Source: Puniceicoccales bacterium
GTDB lineage: Bacteria > Verrucomicrobiota > Verrucomicrobiia > Opitutales > JAIRKQ01
Reading direction: 5' to 3'
NCBI GenBank assembly: GCA_031270385.1
Contig: JAISXS010000079.1
Span: forward strand, 1 to 13,434
DNA: 13,434 nt
Below are positions 7,502 to 13,434 of this stretch, in pieces. Numbering within the stretch: the stretch's first letter is position 1; every line of letters starts with the position of its first letter. A program made the translations under genes and the position numbers. The notes beneath the pieces are model-generated. The model was not told where the DNA came from, searched no databases, and worked only from the letters and a program-made list of their open reading frames with translations.

Positions 7502-7601
7502 ATTGTCATACTCGACAAAAGCATTCTGCTCAACAATACTTAGCCGAAAAATTCTTTTTTCTATAAAAAACAATACGCCCCTTTTAGGTAAGATGACTAT
7601 A
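7498..7601 (-). mobile_element. MITE-like element, copy H (third of a tandem trio, inverted)
   Basis: A 104-bp copy in the opposite direction to F and G. It runs from TATAATTGTCATACTCG on the left to GGTAAGATGACTATA on the right. On the minus strand it reads TATAGTCATCTTACC, as in copy F, with a TTTTTT-ATAG-AAAAAA hairpin. It ends 12 bases before the 3' end of the ydeI-like gene, so that gene's transcript would run into it. Confidence 0.85.
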
Positions 7602-7613
7602 GCCGCCCGGTTC

Positions 7614-8162
7614 CTAGCGAAAACGTCCATAGCGCCGGTTACGACGGGTTTGTTCGATGAAATAATCAAGAGATTTTCTAAATTTTTCCTGGCACTGGCG
7701 ACAATTTTCGATAGCTGCTATGCGAATGTTCCGATAATACTCCGGAAATGCGCAAAAATTCTCCCAAACGACGCCATCTTTTCGCAGTTCATCCAAAATA
7801 TCTACCGGATATGGATTTGCGCTGGCATTCAAATCCGGCAAAACTGACATCCCTGCAGGTGTCATCTTTCCTGATTTTATCAGTAATCGTACATGGTGTT
7901 TATTGACTTCGCTCCATGAAGTTTTTTTCGATCGCGGGCTGAAACGCCGCGAAACAGTATTCTCATCGTACCGCTTGACTATGCCGTCGATCCAACCGAA
8001 ACATAGAGCTTCTTCCAGCGCCTCGATGTATGGGACATGAGGTTTCCCTGTGCATTTGTGCGGACAGAGTAACCAAATTTCACTCTTTGTTTTGCCATTC
8101 TCTGCCAGCCAGGAACGCCATTCGGCCTGCGATTTTGGATAAAAATATTCGCGCGATGCCAT
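7614..8162 (-). CDS. YdeI/OmpD-associated (OmdA) family protein
   Basis: A 182-residue soluble protein of the YdeI or OmpD-associated family, sometimes labelled bacteriocin-protection; its biochemical role is poorly defined. The family core is clear: EIWLLCPHK (about 28-36), EALEEALCFGWIDGIVKRYDE (about 47-67), RRFSPRSKKTSWSEVN (about 71-86) and LIKSGKMTPAGM (about 93-104). A C-terminal FPEYYRNIRIAAIENC...RKSLDYF helix pair completes it. The length is close to normal, so it appears intact, although mobile elements sit just past its stop. The start has GGAG about five bases upstream, and the rpe stop is 14 bases away. It is the last gene of the leftward run, and its place there may be secondary. 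Confidence 0.8.
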   Translation of the reverse strand: MASREYFYPKSQAEWRSWLAENGKTKSEIWLLCPHKCTGKPHVPYIEALEEALCFGWIDGIVKRYDENTVSRRFSPRSKKTSWSEVNKHHVRLLIKSGKMTPAGMSVLPDLNASANPYPVDILDELRKDGVVWENFCAFPEYYRNIRIAAIENCRQCQEKFRKSLDYFIEQTRRNRRYGRFR

Positions 8163-8176
8163 AAATTCTCCGACGA

Positions 8177-8848
8177 TTAACCAAAACGACGACGAAAAAA
8201 ATCTGCAAATCGATGTGGATCCGAAAAAAACGCGGAACCACTCACAAAAACATCGGCATCGGAAACTAAACCTAAAGTTTCTATCGCTATCCCTCCGTCT
8301 ACGGAAATTTTATAGGACAACCCTGACTCTTTTCTCAAAGCCACTAGCGTTCGTATTTTTTCACACACCGATGATAAAAATTTTTGTCCGCACCTTCCTG
8401 GCTCAACGGCCATTACAAGCACAGCATCGAGGTTCGGTAAATATTTTTCGATCGCAGACACAGAAGTCCCTGGATTGATGGCGATTGCAACTTTGCAATG
8501 CGATGTCTTTACATATCCCAACACTTCTTCGACCGGCGAGACCGATTCCAGATGGAATGTCACCATGTCCGCACCGGCGTCGACAAAACTTTTGGCCAAT
8601 GTGTGCGGAGTTTGCACCATCAGGTGAACGTCGAGGAATAATTTTGTAATTCTTCGAAGATCAGAAACCAGTCCCTGGCCAAATGTTATCGCCGGAACAA
8701 ACATGCCATCCATAACGTCGATATGCAGCCACTTCGCTGAAAACTTTTCAATAATTTTCACCCCATCGGCGATGAAACAACTGTCCCACGCCAGTATCGA
8801 AGGTGCCAAAATTTTACTGTTTCCCGGCACAGACACCACCGTTACCAT
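8177..8848 (-). CDS. rpe: Ribulose-phosphate 3-epimerase
   Basis: Interconverts ribulose 5-phosphate and xylulose 5-phosphate in the pentose phosphate pathway (cytoplasm, metal-dependent TIM barrel). It has 223 residues, the usual size. Active-site blocks are LAPSILAWD (Ser17), HIDVMDGMFVPAITFG (His42, Asp44), LDVHLMV (His75), VEPGRCGQKF (149-158) and ISVDGGI (Asp184), with the phosphate site VSGSAFF near 203-209. All metal and catalytic residues are kept. The loop that is commonly PGFGGQ reads PGRCGQ, a small deviation. The ATG overlaps the end of the lptE-like gene by 7 bases, which implies coupled translation. No separate Shine-Dalgarno is obvious. Confidence 0.95.
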   Translation of the reverse strand: MVTVVSVPGNSKILAPSILAWDSCFIADGVKIIEKFSAKWLHIDVMDGMFVPAITFGQGLVSDLRRITKLFLDVHLMVQTPHTLAKSFVDAGADMVTFHLESVSPVEEVLGYVKTSHCKVAIAINPGTSVSAIEKYLPNLDAVLVMAVEPGRCGQKFLSSVCEKIRTLVALRKESGLSYKISVDGGIAIETLGLVSDADVFVSGSAFFSDPHRFADFFRRRFG

Positions 8849-9360
8849 GGATTGCAGACAATTTCACAAATTTTTTCCGCCAACTTTTCCGTCAACTGCG
8901 GCATTATCTGGTGCTTCGCCCCTTGATAATCTCCTTCGCCATGGCATTCAACTGAATCGGAAACACTGTAGTCGCTAAAATAAACCTTCTCCGTCTCGCT
9001 ATCCCTTAGCGTGCAGACAACGGTCATCTTCACATCAAAGGAATGCGCCTGGACAGTGTCATTTCTGCTGGTCGTGGCAATGGATTGCCCGAACTTCGTG
9101 ATCGTTATTTCCAGAATTGCCGCATTGGATGGCGACGGCGCTATTTCCAAATTCGTCTGATTTACCAACTTCGACCGAATCTGCTTCGTGAGCAATGCCT
9201 GCGCCTGCGGTGCGAAGGAATCGTTCTTTACCGGTGCAACGTATATCCGATCAAACGGCAGATCAGACCCAGAGCCTTTTGAATAGTGAGCACACCCCTG
9301 TGTTAACGCAAACAGACCAAGGCACATTACCAAAAATACACGGTTCCTGAAATTTTTCAT
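8842..9360 (-). CDS. lptE: LptE-like LPS-assembly lipoprotein
   Basis: A 172-residue exported protein, likely the outer-membrane lipoprotein that plugs LptD and delivers lipopolysaccharide to the cell surface. A basic, hydrophobic N-terminus ends in LTQGC with Cys23. This is a lipobox-like site, although Thr at -3 and Gln at -2 are not the usual residues. Then come LPFDRIYVAPVKNDSFAPQAQALLTKQIRSKL (about 34-65), a beta-rich middle (AAILEITITKFGQ) and a C-terminal helix, LTEKLAEKICEIV. This order matches LptE-type proteins, but the family diverges fast, so the name rests on architecture. GGA precedes the ATG at a sensible distance. Its stop overlaps rpe, and the bamD-like gene ends 57 bases upstream. 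Confidence 0.7.
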   Translation of the reverse strand: MKNFRNRVFLVMCLGLFALTQGCAHYSKGSGSDLPFDRIYVAPVKNDSFAPQAQALLTKQIRSKLVNQTNLEIAPSPSNAAILEITITKFGQSIATTSRNDTVQAHSFDVKMTVVCTLRDSETEKVYFSDYSVSDSVECHGEGDYQGAKHQIMPQLTEKLAEKICEIVCNPW

Positions 9361-9417
9361 TTTTCCATTTGCAAACTTACAATCAAATCAACAATCCGTA
9401 CGCAAACCGTAAAATCA

Positions 9418-10605
9418 CTAAAATGTCTTCTGTGGTCCGATCTGTAGAAAACTTTCATCCGGCTTTACGACATCTGGGTTTGAGGTTTTTTTGTCGAAAA
9501 CATCGTCGTGGTGGTTTATCCTTACCAAGTCGGTTGGGAATTCAATTGCGTTATCGTCTCCGGATTCCGTTGCGGCAACGATTTGTTCGTTACTCGGACG
9601 TTCATAGCGGCCAAACAACACATCGACGGGTGTCTTTTTCGGCAAATTTCCATCCCTGATGTACTGAATCCTTTCCTTTGCTTTCGCTTCAATATCCGAT
9701 CCGGGCAGGGACTTGGCAGACTTTTTGTACATTATCACCGCCGCTTTCGCGTTATTCCTGGCATTAAAGTAGAAATCCCCGATGAGCAATTTACTCTCCG
9801 CCAGCCTAGCCTTCATAGCACTCTGTACAGCCTTCGCCTCATCTGCTCGCTCGTGGTTCGGGTATAGTGTCAAAAAATCCTCGTAGTAATTTATCGCCAA
9901 TCGCGTTGCTCCCTGGTCGTAGAGCGGGCTTTTTACCATACCGGCGTAGATTTCACCAAGCTTGAGATACGCCTCCGGAGCGTATTCTGAGTATGGATAG
10001 TCGTCAATCACCCGCTCAAACGCTGCAATTGCATCCGTAATTTTGTTCGCGTTGAAGGCAAATTCGCCCATGTGCATCAGTGCCAACGTCGCCACGTCAC
10101 CGAATGGGGCGTTGTCGATTATATTTTTATAAAAGTTTATGGCGGCCTGGTAATCTTTGAACCCAGGAATTACACCGAAAAATTTTGGCTGTTCGCGATT
10201 TTTTACCAGCCGTGCTATTTCGAACCCCTCGTGCAAGACTTCGTTGAAGCGGGAATACTTTGGATATTTCTTAATTATTTCATCAAACGCCTTGAAAGCC
10301 TCTTTAAATTTCCCCCGTTCGACCTTTATCTTTCCCGTTTGAAAATATGCTTCCGGGGCAAAGATTGAATCCGGGAATTTTTTGTATACGTGCTCGTATT
10401 TCGACAGCGCTGTTCCGTGGCGATTCTCTTCCTGTGCCAGCCGAGCATCGTTCATGATTGTTAAAACTTCGTTCGATTCTTTCGCGAACTGTGTTGCCAT
10501 GTCCGGTGTCGGCCGCCACCCTGATTCGCTGGTCCACGTCAACCCGGCCATAGCACCCGCCGAAGCGATAAAAATAAACAATAAAAAAAGAATACACTTT
10601 CGCAT
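9418..10605 (-). CDS. bamD: BamD-like TPR protein of outer-membrane assembly
   Basis: A 395-residue exported protein of tetratricopeptide-like helical pairs, resembling the BamD/YbgF group that helps insert beta-barrel proteins into the outer membrane. The start at 10605 (MRKCILFLLFIFIASAGAMAG) gives a clear signal peptide with an AMA cleavage site; a longer frame adds 11 residues lying inside fabH. Repeats include GTALSKYEHVYKKFPDSIFAPEAYFQTG, FKEAFKAFDEIIKKYPKYSRFNEVL and ITDAIAAFERVIDDYPYSEYAPEAYLKLG. A further TPR-like pair holds INYYEDFLTLYPNHERADEA. Unlike classical BamD (about 245 residues, lipid-anchored), it is longer and shows no lipobox cysteine. The C-terminal 70 residues are low-complexity and acidic. 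It starts 5 bases after the fabH stop. Confidence 0.75.
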   Translation of the reverse strand: MRKCILFLLFIFIASAGAMAGLTWTSESGWRPTPDMATQFAKESNEVLTIMNDARLAQEENRHGTALSKYEHVYKKFPDSIFAPEAYFQTGKIKVERGKFKEAFKAFDEIIKKYPKYSRFNEVLHEGFEIARLVKNREQPKFFGVIPGFKDYQAAINFYKNIIDNAPFGDVATLALMHMGEFAFNANKITDAIAAFERVIDDYPYSEYAPEAYLKLGEIYAGMVKSPLYDQGATRLAINYYEDFLTLYPNHERADEAKAVQSAMKARLAESKLLIGDFYFNARNNAKAAVIMYKKSAKSLPGSDIEAKAKERIQYIRDGNLPKKTPVDVLFGRYERPSNEQIVAATESGDDNAIEFPTDLVRINHHDDVFDKKTSNPDVVKPDESFLQIGPQKTF

Positions 10606-10610
10606 GAATT

Positions 10611-11618
10611 TCAGAACTTTAGTATGGCTGCCCCCCAAGTCAATCCCGCGCCAAACCCCATGGACAAAATTTTTGATCCTCTCCTGATTTTTCCGCTTTT
10701 AACAAATGTATCCATGGCGATCAGACAAGACGAGGCGGACGTATTGCCGTACTTGTCAACGGTTATGCAAATTTTTTCATCGAAAACCCCAAGTCTTTCC
10801 TGCAACGCCGTTATTATGCGCAAATTTGCCTGATGCGGGACAACAAAATCTATTTCTTCGATTGTCATGTTGTTGCGGCTGAGAATTTCCTGGGCACAAC
10901 TTTGCATCACGAGTACAGCCTCCCGGAAGACATCCCTACCTGACATCCTAAGAAAATGTTTCCTATTTTCGACAGTTTTGAAGCTCGCAGGCTCCTTTGA
11001 GCCACCAGCTGCCAAAAACAATAGTTCCCAAAGACCTCCATTTGCGCCGAGAAGCACGTCAACGATGGAATTTTCCTCTCCGTTCTCAGTCACTGAAAGC
11101 ACCATGGCCCCAGCCCCGTCGCCCAATAGGACGCACGTTGCGCGATCTTGCCAATCAACGACGGATGACATTTTATCTCCACAAATCAACAAAATGTTTC
11201 TGTACTTTCGTGACCCAGTCAGCAGAGAACTTGCGAGCTCAATGCCGTATTGGGTTCCGGAGCAGGCGACGTTGTAGTCGAAGCACGGTATATTCGAAAG
11301 TCCAAGTTTGCTTTGTACGATGACAGCCGTCGATGGAAACGGCATATCCGAAGTAATCGTGCCGACAAGAATCAGGTCGATGTCATTTCGTGAAATTTTT
11401 GCGCTTTCCATCGCTCGCTGTGCTGCGAGCACGCAGAGGTCCGATGTTGCCTGATTATCGGCTGCAATCCTTCTTTCTTTAATACCAGTTCTCGTCTGAA
11501 TCCATTCATCGGAAGTATCAACCATTTTTTCCAACTCATTATTCGTCAAAATACGCTCGGGCACATAGGAGCCAATGCCGGATATTTTAACAAATCTACC
11601 ACTATCTTTAGTTCTCAT
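10611..11618 (-). CDS. fabH: 3-oxoacyl-[ACP] synthase III (FabH)
   Basis: Condenses acetyl-CoA (or another short acyl-CoA) with malonyl-ACP to start fatty acid synthesis. It has 335 residues, normal length. The catalytic triad is intact: Cys119 in NVACSGTQYG, His262 in PHQANLRI and Asn292 in YGNTSASS. Other marks are GIGSYVPERILTNNELEKMVDTSDEWI (14-40), RTGIKERRI (43-51), CVLLGDGAGAMVLS (162-175) and the C-terminal GFGAGLTWGAAIL. It lies 12 bases after plsX, the usual plsX-fabH order, and directly before the bamD-like gene. The ribosome binding site is weak. Confidence 0.97.
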   Translation of the reverse strand: MRTKDSGRFVKISGIGSYVPERILTNNELEKMVDTSDEWIQTRTGIKERRIAADNQATSDLCVLAAQRAMESAKISRNDIDLILVGTITSDMPFPSTAVIVQSKLGLSNIPCFDYNVACSGTQYGIELASSLLTGSRKYRNILLICGDKMSSVVDWQDRATCVLLGDGAGAMVLSVTENGEENSIVDVLLGANGGLWELLFLAAGGSKEPASFKTVENRKHFLRMSGRDVFREAVLVMQSCAQEILSRNNMTIEEIDFVVPHQANLRIITALQERLGVFDEKICITVDKYGNTSASSCLIAMDTFVKSGKIRRGSKILSMGFGAGLTWGAAILKF

Positions 11619-11630
11619 TTTTACGTAGCC

Positions 11631-12671
11631 CTAGGAAACCATAGAATTCACCCTCCCTATGGAATCGCTCAGGGCATGCTCATTACCTACTCCCACTAAC
11701 CTAAATGTCAATAGCAAGGCGTAGGCAACGGCTTCCACTGAGCTAGAACCGTGCGACTTCACAACCGTGCCATTCAATCCCAATAGCGGAGCCCCTCCAT
11801 ATCTGTCTGCTGTCAAATCCTTTCCCATATCCCTGAATGCACCACCAGCTAAAAATGCACCCAGCATGCGTAGCAGGTTTTTTTTCATTCGCGCCTTCAC
11901 ATAATTTTTTATCGTACCGGCCAGCGCTTCGATAGTTTTCAACAAAATATTCCCAACGAATCCATCGCAGAGCACCACATCAACGCCGTCTTTAAATAAC
12001 TGAAAACCCTCAATTAGACCGCAATAATTTATCTCTCCGTTGATTTTTTTCAGCATACCGTGGGCCTCGCGTATCGTTTCGCTGCCTTTACCTTCCTCCG
12101 TGCCGATGGTTAGCAAGCCGACACGGGGATTCCTGTTCTTATTTACCGCTGTTTTATAGTATAGCGACCCCATAACCGCATTCTGCACAAAACTCAACGG
12201 CGACGTTGATGGGTTGGCACCGACATCTATCAGTACGAAATGATTATCCGGCGAAGGAATTACACTTGCAAGAGCTGGCCTGTCAATACCGGCCATTGTG
12301 CGCAACTTAAACGTCCCGCTGGCAACTAGACATCCGGTATTTCCACAGCTGAGAACGCCGGCAACTTTACCGTCAGCAAGAAGCCCAACCGCACGAAACA
12401 TGGAAGAATCTTTCTTGCCACGCAGCGCAGACATCGGCTTTTCTCCCATGTCTATGGATTGGGACGCGTGACAAATTTCGATTCTTTCCCGTGCAACGCG
12501 GGCATAATGAACAAGATGCCTGGCAATCTCGTTTTTATCACCGACGAGAACCAGTCTCCCTATTTCACGTGGAAACAACTCGACGGCACGCGCTACTCCA
12601 CCCATAACCAACGGAGCACCACCATCGCCACCCATAACATCAATGGCAACAACTCCCCCGCCCAAACTCAT
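11631..12671 (-). CDS. plsX: Phosphate acyltransferase PlsX
   Basis: Makes acyl-phosphate from acyl-ACP, feeding PlsY in the first step of phospholipid synthesis; it is a peripheral membrane enzyme. It has 346 residues, standard length. Family blocks are VAIDVMGGDGGAP (about 8-20), IDMGEKPMSALRGKKDSSM (about 72-90), SCGNTGCLVASG (about 108-119), DVGANPSTSP (about 149-158), LLTIGTEEGKGSE (about 185-197), LCDGFVGNILLKTIEA (about 233-248) and YGGAPLLGLNG (about 290-300). It stands between rpmF and fabH in the order widely conserved in bacteria, linking membrane lipid initiation to ribosome synthesis. Confidence 0.97.
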   Translation of the reverse strand: MSLGGGVVAIDVMGGDGGAPLVMGGVARAVELFPREIGRLVLVGDKNEIARHLVHYARVARERIEICHASQSIDMGEKPMSALRGKKDSSMFRAVGLLADGKVAGVLSCGNTGCLVASGTFKLRTMAGIDRPALASVIPSPDNHFVLIDVGANPSTSPLSFVQNAVMGSLYYKTAVNKNRNPRVGLLTIGTEEGKGSETIREAHGMLKKINGEINYCGLIEGFQLFKDGVDVVLCDGFVGNILLKTIEALAGTIKNYVKARMKKNLLRMLGAFLAGGAFRDMGKDLTADRYGGAPLLGLNGTVVKSHGSSSVEAVAYALLLTFRLVGVGNEHALSDSIGRVNSMVS

Positions 12672-12696
12672 AGGTAACTTGGCACAAAAAACGGAA

Positions 12697-12876
12697 CTAA
12701 TCTTCCACTGTGAGCACCTGTCTCCCGCGATACATGCCCGTTTCAGGATTTACATGGTGCGGAACCGCAAGACTTCCGGTCGTCGGATCCCTCGCTAATT
12801 GTGGACCGTGGAACACATCAGCCCCGCGACGTTTCCTACTACGCTGCTTTGACTGTTTACGTTTTGGTTGACCCAT
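12697..12876 (-). CDS. rpmF: 50S ribosomal protein L32
   Basis: A 59-residue basic protein of the large ribosomal subunit. The translation opens MGQPKRKQSKQRSRKRRGAD and continues with VPHHVNPETGMYRGRQVLTVED, matching L32 along its length. There are no cysteines, so it is the zinc-free form. The stop is 25 bases before the plsX start. It is followed by plsX and fabH as in many bacterial genomes. Confidence 0.95.
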   Translation of the reverse strand: MGQPKRKQSKQRSRKRRGADVFHGPQLARDPTTGSLAVPHHVNPETGMYRGRQVLTVED

Positions 12877-12940
12877 TTTCTATTTTCTCAAATTTTTTCA
12901 ATTATCACGCCACCGTAACAAAAACGGCGCCGCGGCAGAA

Positions 12941-13141
12941 TTACATCTTCTCATTGCGAACACGCAAATAGTTAGCGAATCTCGCAATCTTTTCCTTGCG
13001 ACGACGCTTGGCACACGGCTTCTCAAAGTAACGCCTCTCACGGACCTCGTGTATGACGCCCTCCCGGTCCAATTGCTTTTTCAAACGACGCAATGCCTTG
13101 TCCACCGTCTCTCCTTTGCGCACCTGTACTGATACTGTCAT
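12941..13141 (-). CDS. rpsU: 30S ribosomal protein S21
   Basis: A 66-residue, very basic small-subunit protein. MTVSVQVRKGETVDKALRRL, then KKQLDREGVIHEVRERRYFEKPCAKRRRKE, is typical S21. The start at 13141 is preferred over an in-frame codon at 13165 because it gives the family N-terminus and has a strong ribosome binding site. S21 often heads the rpsU-dnaG-rpoD operon; here it is about 9 kb away on the opposite strand and instead follows a tRNA gene by 23 bases. A single cysteine is present. Confidence 0.95.
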   Translation of the reverse strand: MTVSVQVRKGETVDKALRRLKKQLDREGVIHEVRERRYFEKPCAKRRRKEKIARFANYLRVRNEKM

Positions 13142-13147
13142 AAAATT

Positions 13148-13155
13148 CACCCCCT
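13148..13155 (-). promoter_or_regulatory. Ribosome binding site of rpsU
   Basis: Minus-strand AGGGGGTG ends about 6 bases before the ATG at 13141. It supports that start against the longer frame. It is the strongest Shine-Dalgarno I see in the window, where most genes have weak ones. Confidence 0.7.
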
Positions 13156-13164
13156 TTCCAACCA

Positions 13165-13241
13165 TGGTGGGAAATACTGGACTCGAACCAGTGACCCCCA
13201 GCGTGTCATGCTGATGCTCTAACCAACTGAGCTAATTCCCC
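13165..13241 (-). tRNA. tRNA-Val (anticodon GAC)
   Basis: The minus strand folds into a full cloverleaf of 77 bases with an encoded CCA end. The acceptor stem pairs GGGGAAT with ATTTCCC, including one G-T pair. The D arm is GCTC-AGTTGGTTA-GAGC. The anticodon stem TCAGC/GCTGG holds the loop ATGACAC with anticodon GAC, reading valine codons GUC and GUU. The T arm is ACTGG-TTCGAGT-CCAGT. The variable loop is GGGTC. It lies 23 bases before rpsU on the same strand, so one transcript may carry both. Confidence 0.95.
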
Positions 13242-13316
13242 CCCCGGCAATCCCCGACTAAACAAAGCATAATATTCAATAAATCAAGACTTTTTGGAAT
13301 ATTTGTTAATGGGACA

Positions 13317-13434
13317 CTAGGGCGTGTTAACGCTATTGCAAAATAAAAAGGAAAGAGTAAGAAATGGAGATGGAGATAACAGAAGAACAATACGCGCGAA
13401 TAGATGGAATTATGCCAAGACAGAGAGGGAACGT
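13317..13434 (+). mobile_element. Left end of an IS5-family insertion sequence (cut by window edge)
   Basis: The boundary is inferred from the start of a transposase frame at 13364 and the preceding block CTAGGGCGTGTTAACGC, which would fit a short CTAG-like target copy followed by a terminal repeat. The other end is outside the window, so the exact edge and target duplication cannot be confirmed. It lies about 75 bases upstream of the tRNA-Val gene. Confidence 0.5.
13364..13434 (+). CDS. IS5-family transposase, N-terminal fragment
   Basis: Only the first 23 codons are present: MEMEITEEQYARIDGIMPRQ then RGN. The pattern of an N-terminal helix followed by P.QRGN is characteristic of small IS5-family transposases, whose next segment is outside the window. 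An AAGGA sits 11 bases before the ATG at 13364; the ATG at 13370 is an alternative. The gene runs off the window edge; nothing can be said about whether it is intact. Confidence 0.6.
   Translation, partial: MEMEITEEQYARIDGIMPRQRGN

Noticed and set aside
6053..7601. CRISPR array
   Set aside because: The repeats are ~104-bp palindromic elements with irregular spacing and both orientations; there are no short direct repeats with unique spacers and no cas genes.
7503..7847. 114-codon plus-strand frame
   Set aside because: Begins in copy H and lies antisense to the well-supported ydeI-like gene.
12905..12932. GC-rich hairpin between rpsU and rpmF as a terminator
   Set aside because: The stem is short and bulged, and the T run falls in the loop rather than after the stem; the genes are probably co-transcribed.

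Overview
The window looks like chromosomal DNA of a Gram-negative bacterium of the Verrucomicrobiota, probably near Opitutia/Puniceicoccales. I infer this from protein style: a dnaG-rpoD pair whose primase has a degenerate zinc finger, a long BamD-like TPR protein with an ordinary signal peptide, and an LptE-like lipoprotein. No rRNA is present and the taxonomy was not tested. A CesT-type type III secretion chaperone suggests a host-associated lifestyle.

Left part (1-6047, + strand): dnaG (201-2039) and rpoD (2046-3761) form a tight pair. A small inverted-repeat element follows, then a CesT-like chaperone gene (4010-4516) and a multi-spanning Na+/H+ antiporter-like protein (4563-6047).

Middle (6048-7613): a decaying zone between convergent genes. 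It holds a Sel1-repeat pseudogene broken by an element insertion and two in-frame stops. It also holds seven of the eight complete copies of a ~104-bp miniature element (the eighth is at 3818-3922), plus fragments. The element ends in TATAG...CTATA, duplicates a TA target, and seems to fold into a long terminal stem with two internal hairpins. The copies are tandem and nested. This is the most interesting feature of the window.

Right part (7614-13241, - strand, read right to left): tRNA-Val(GAC), rpsU, rpmF, plsX, fabH, a bamD-like gene, an lptE-like gene, rpe and a ydeI/omdA-family gene, with short gaps or small overlaps. This links ribosomal proteins, fatty acid/phospholipid initiation (plsX-fabH), outer-membrane biogenesis (bamD, lptE) and pentose phosphate metabolism (rpe). 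The right edge (about 13317 onward, + strand) is the start of an IS5-family insertion sequence cut off by the window end.
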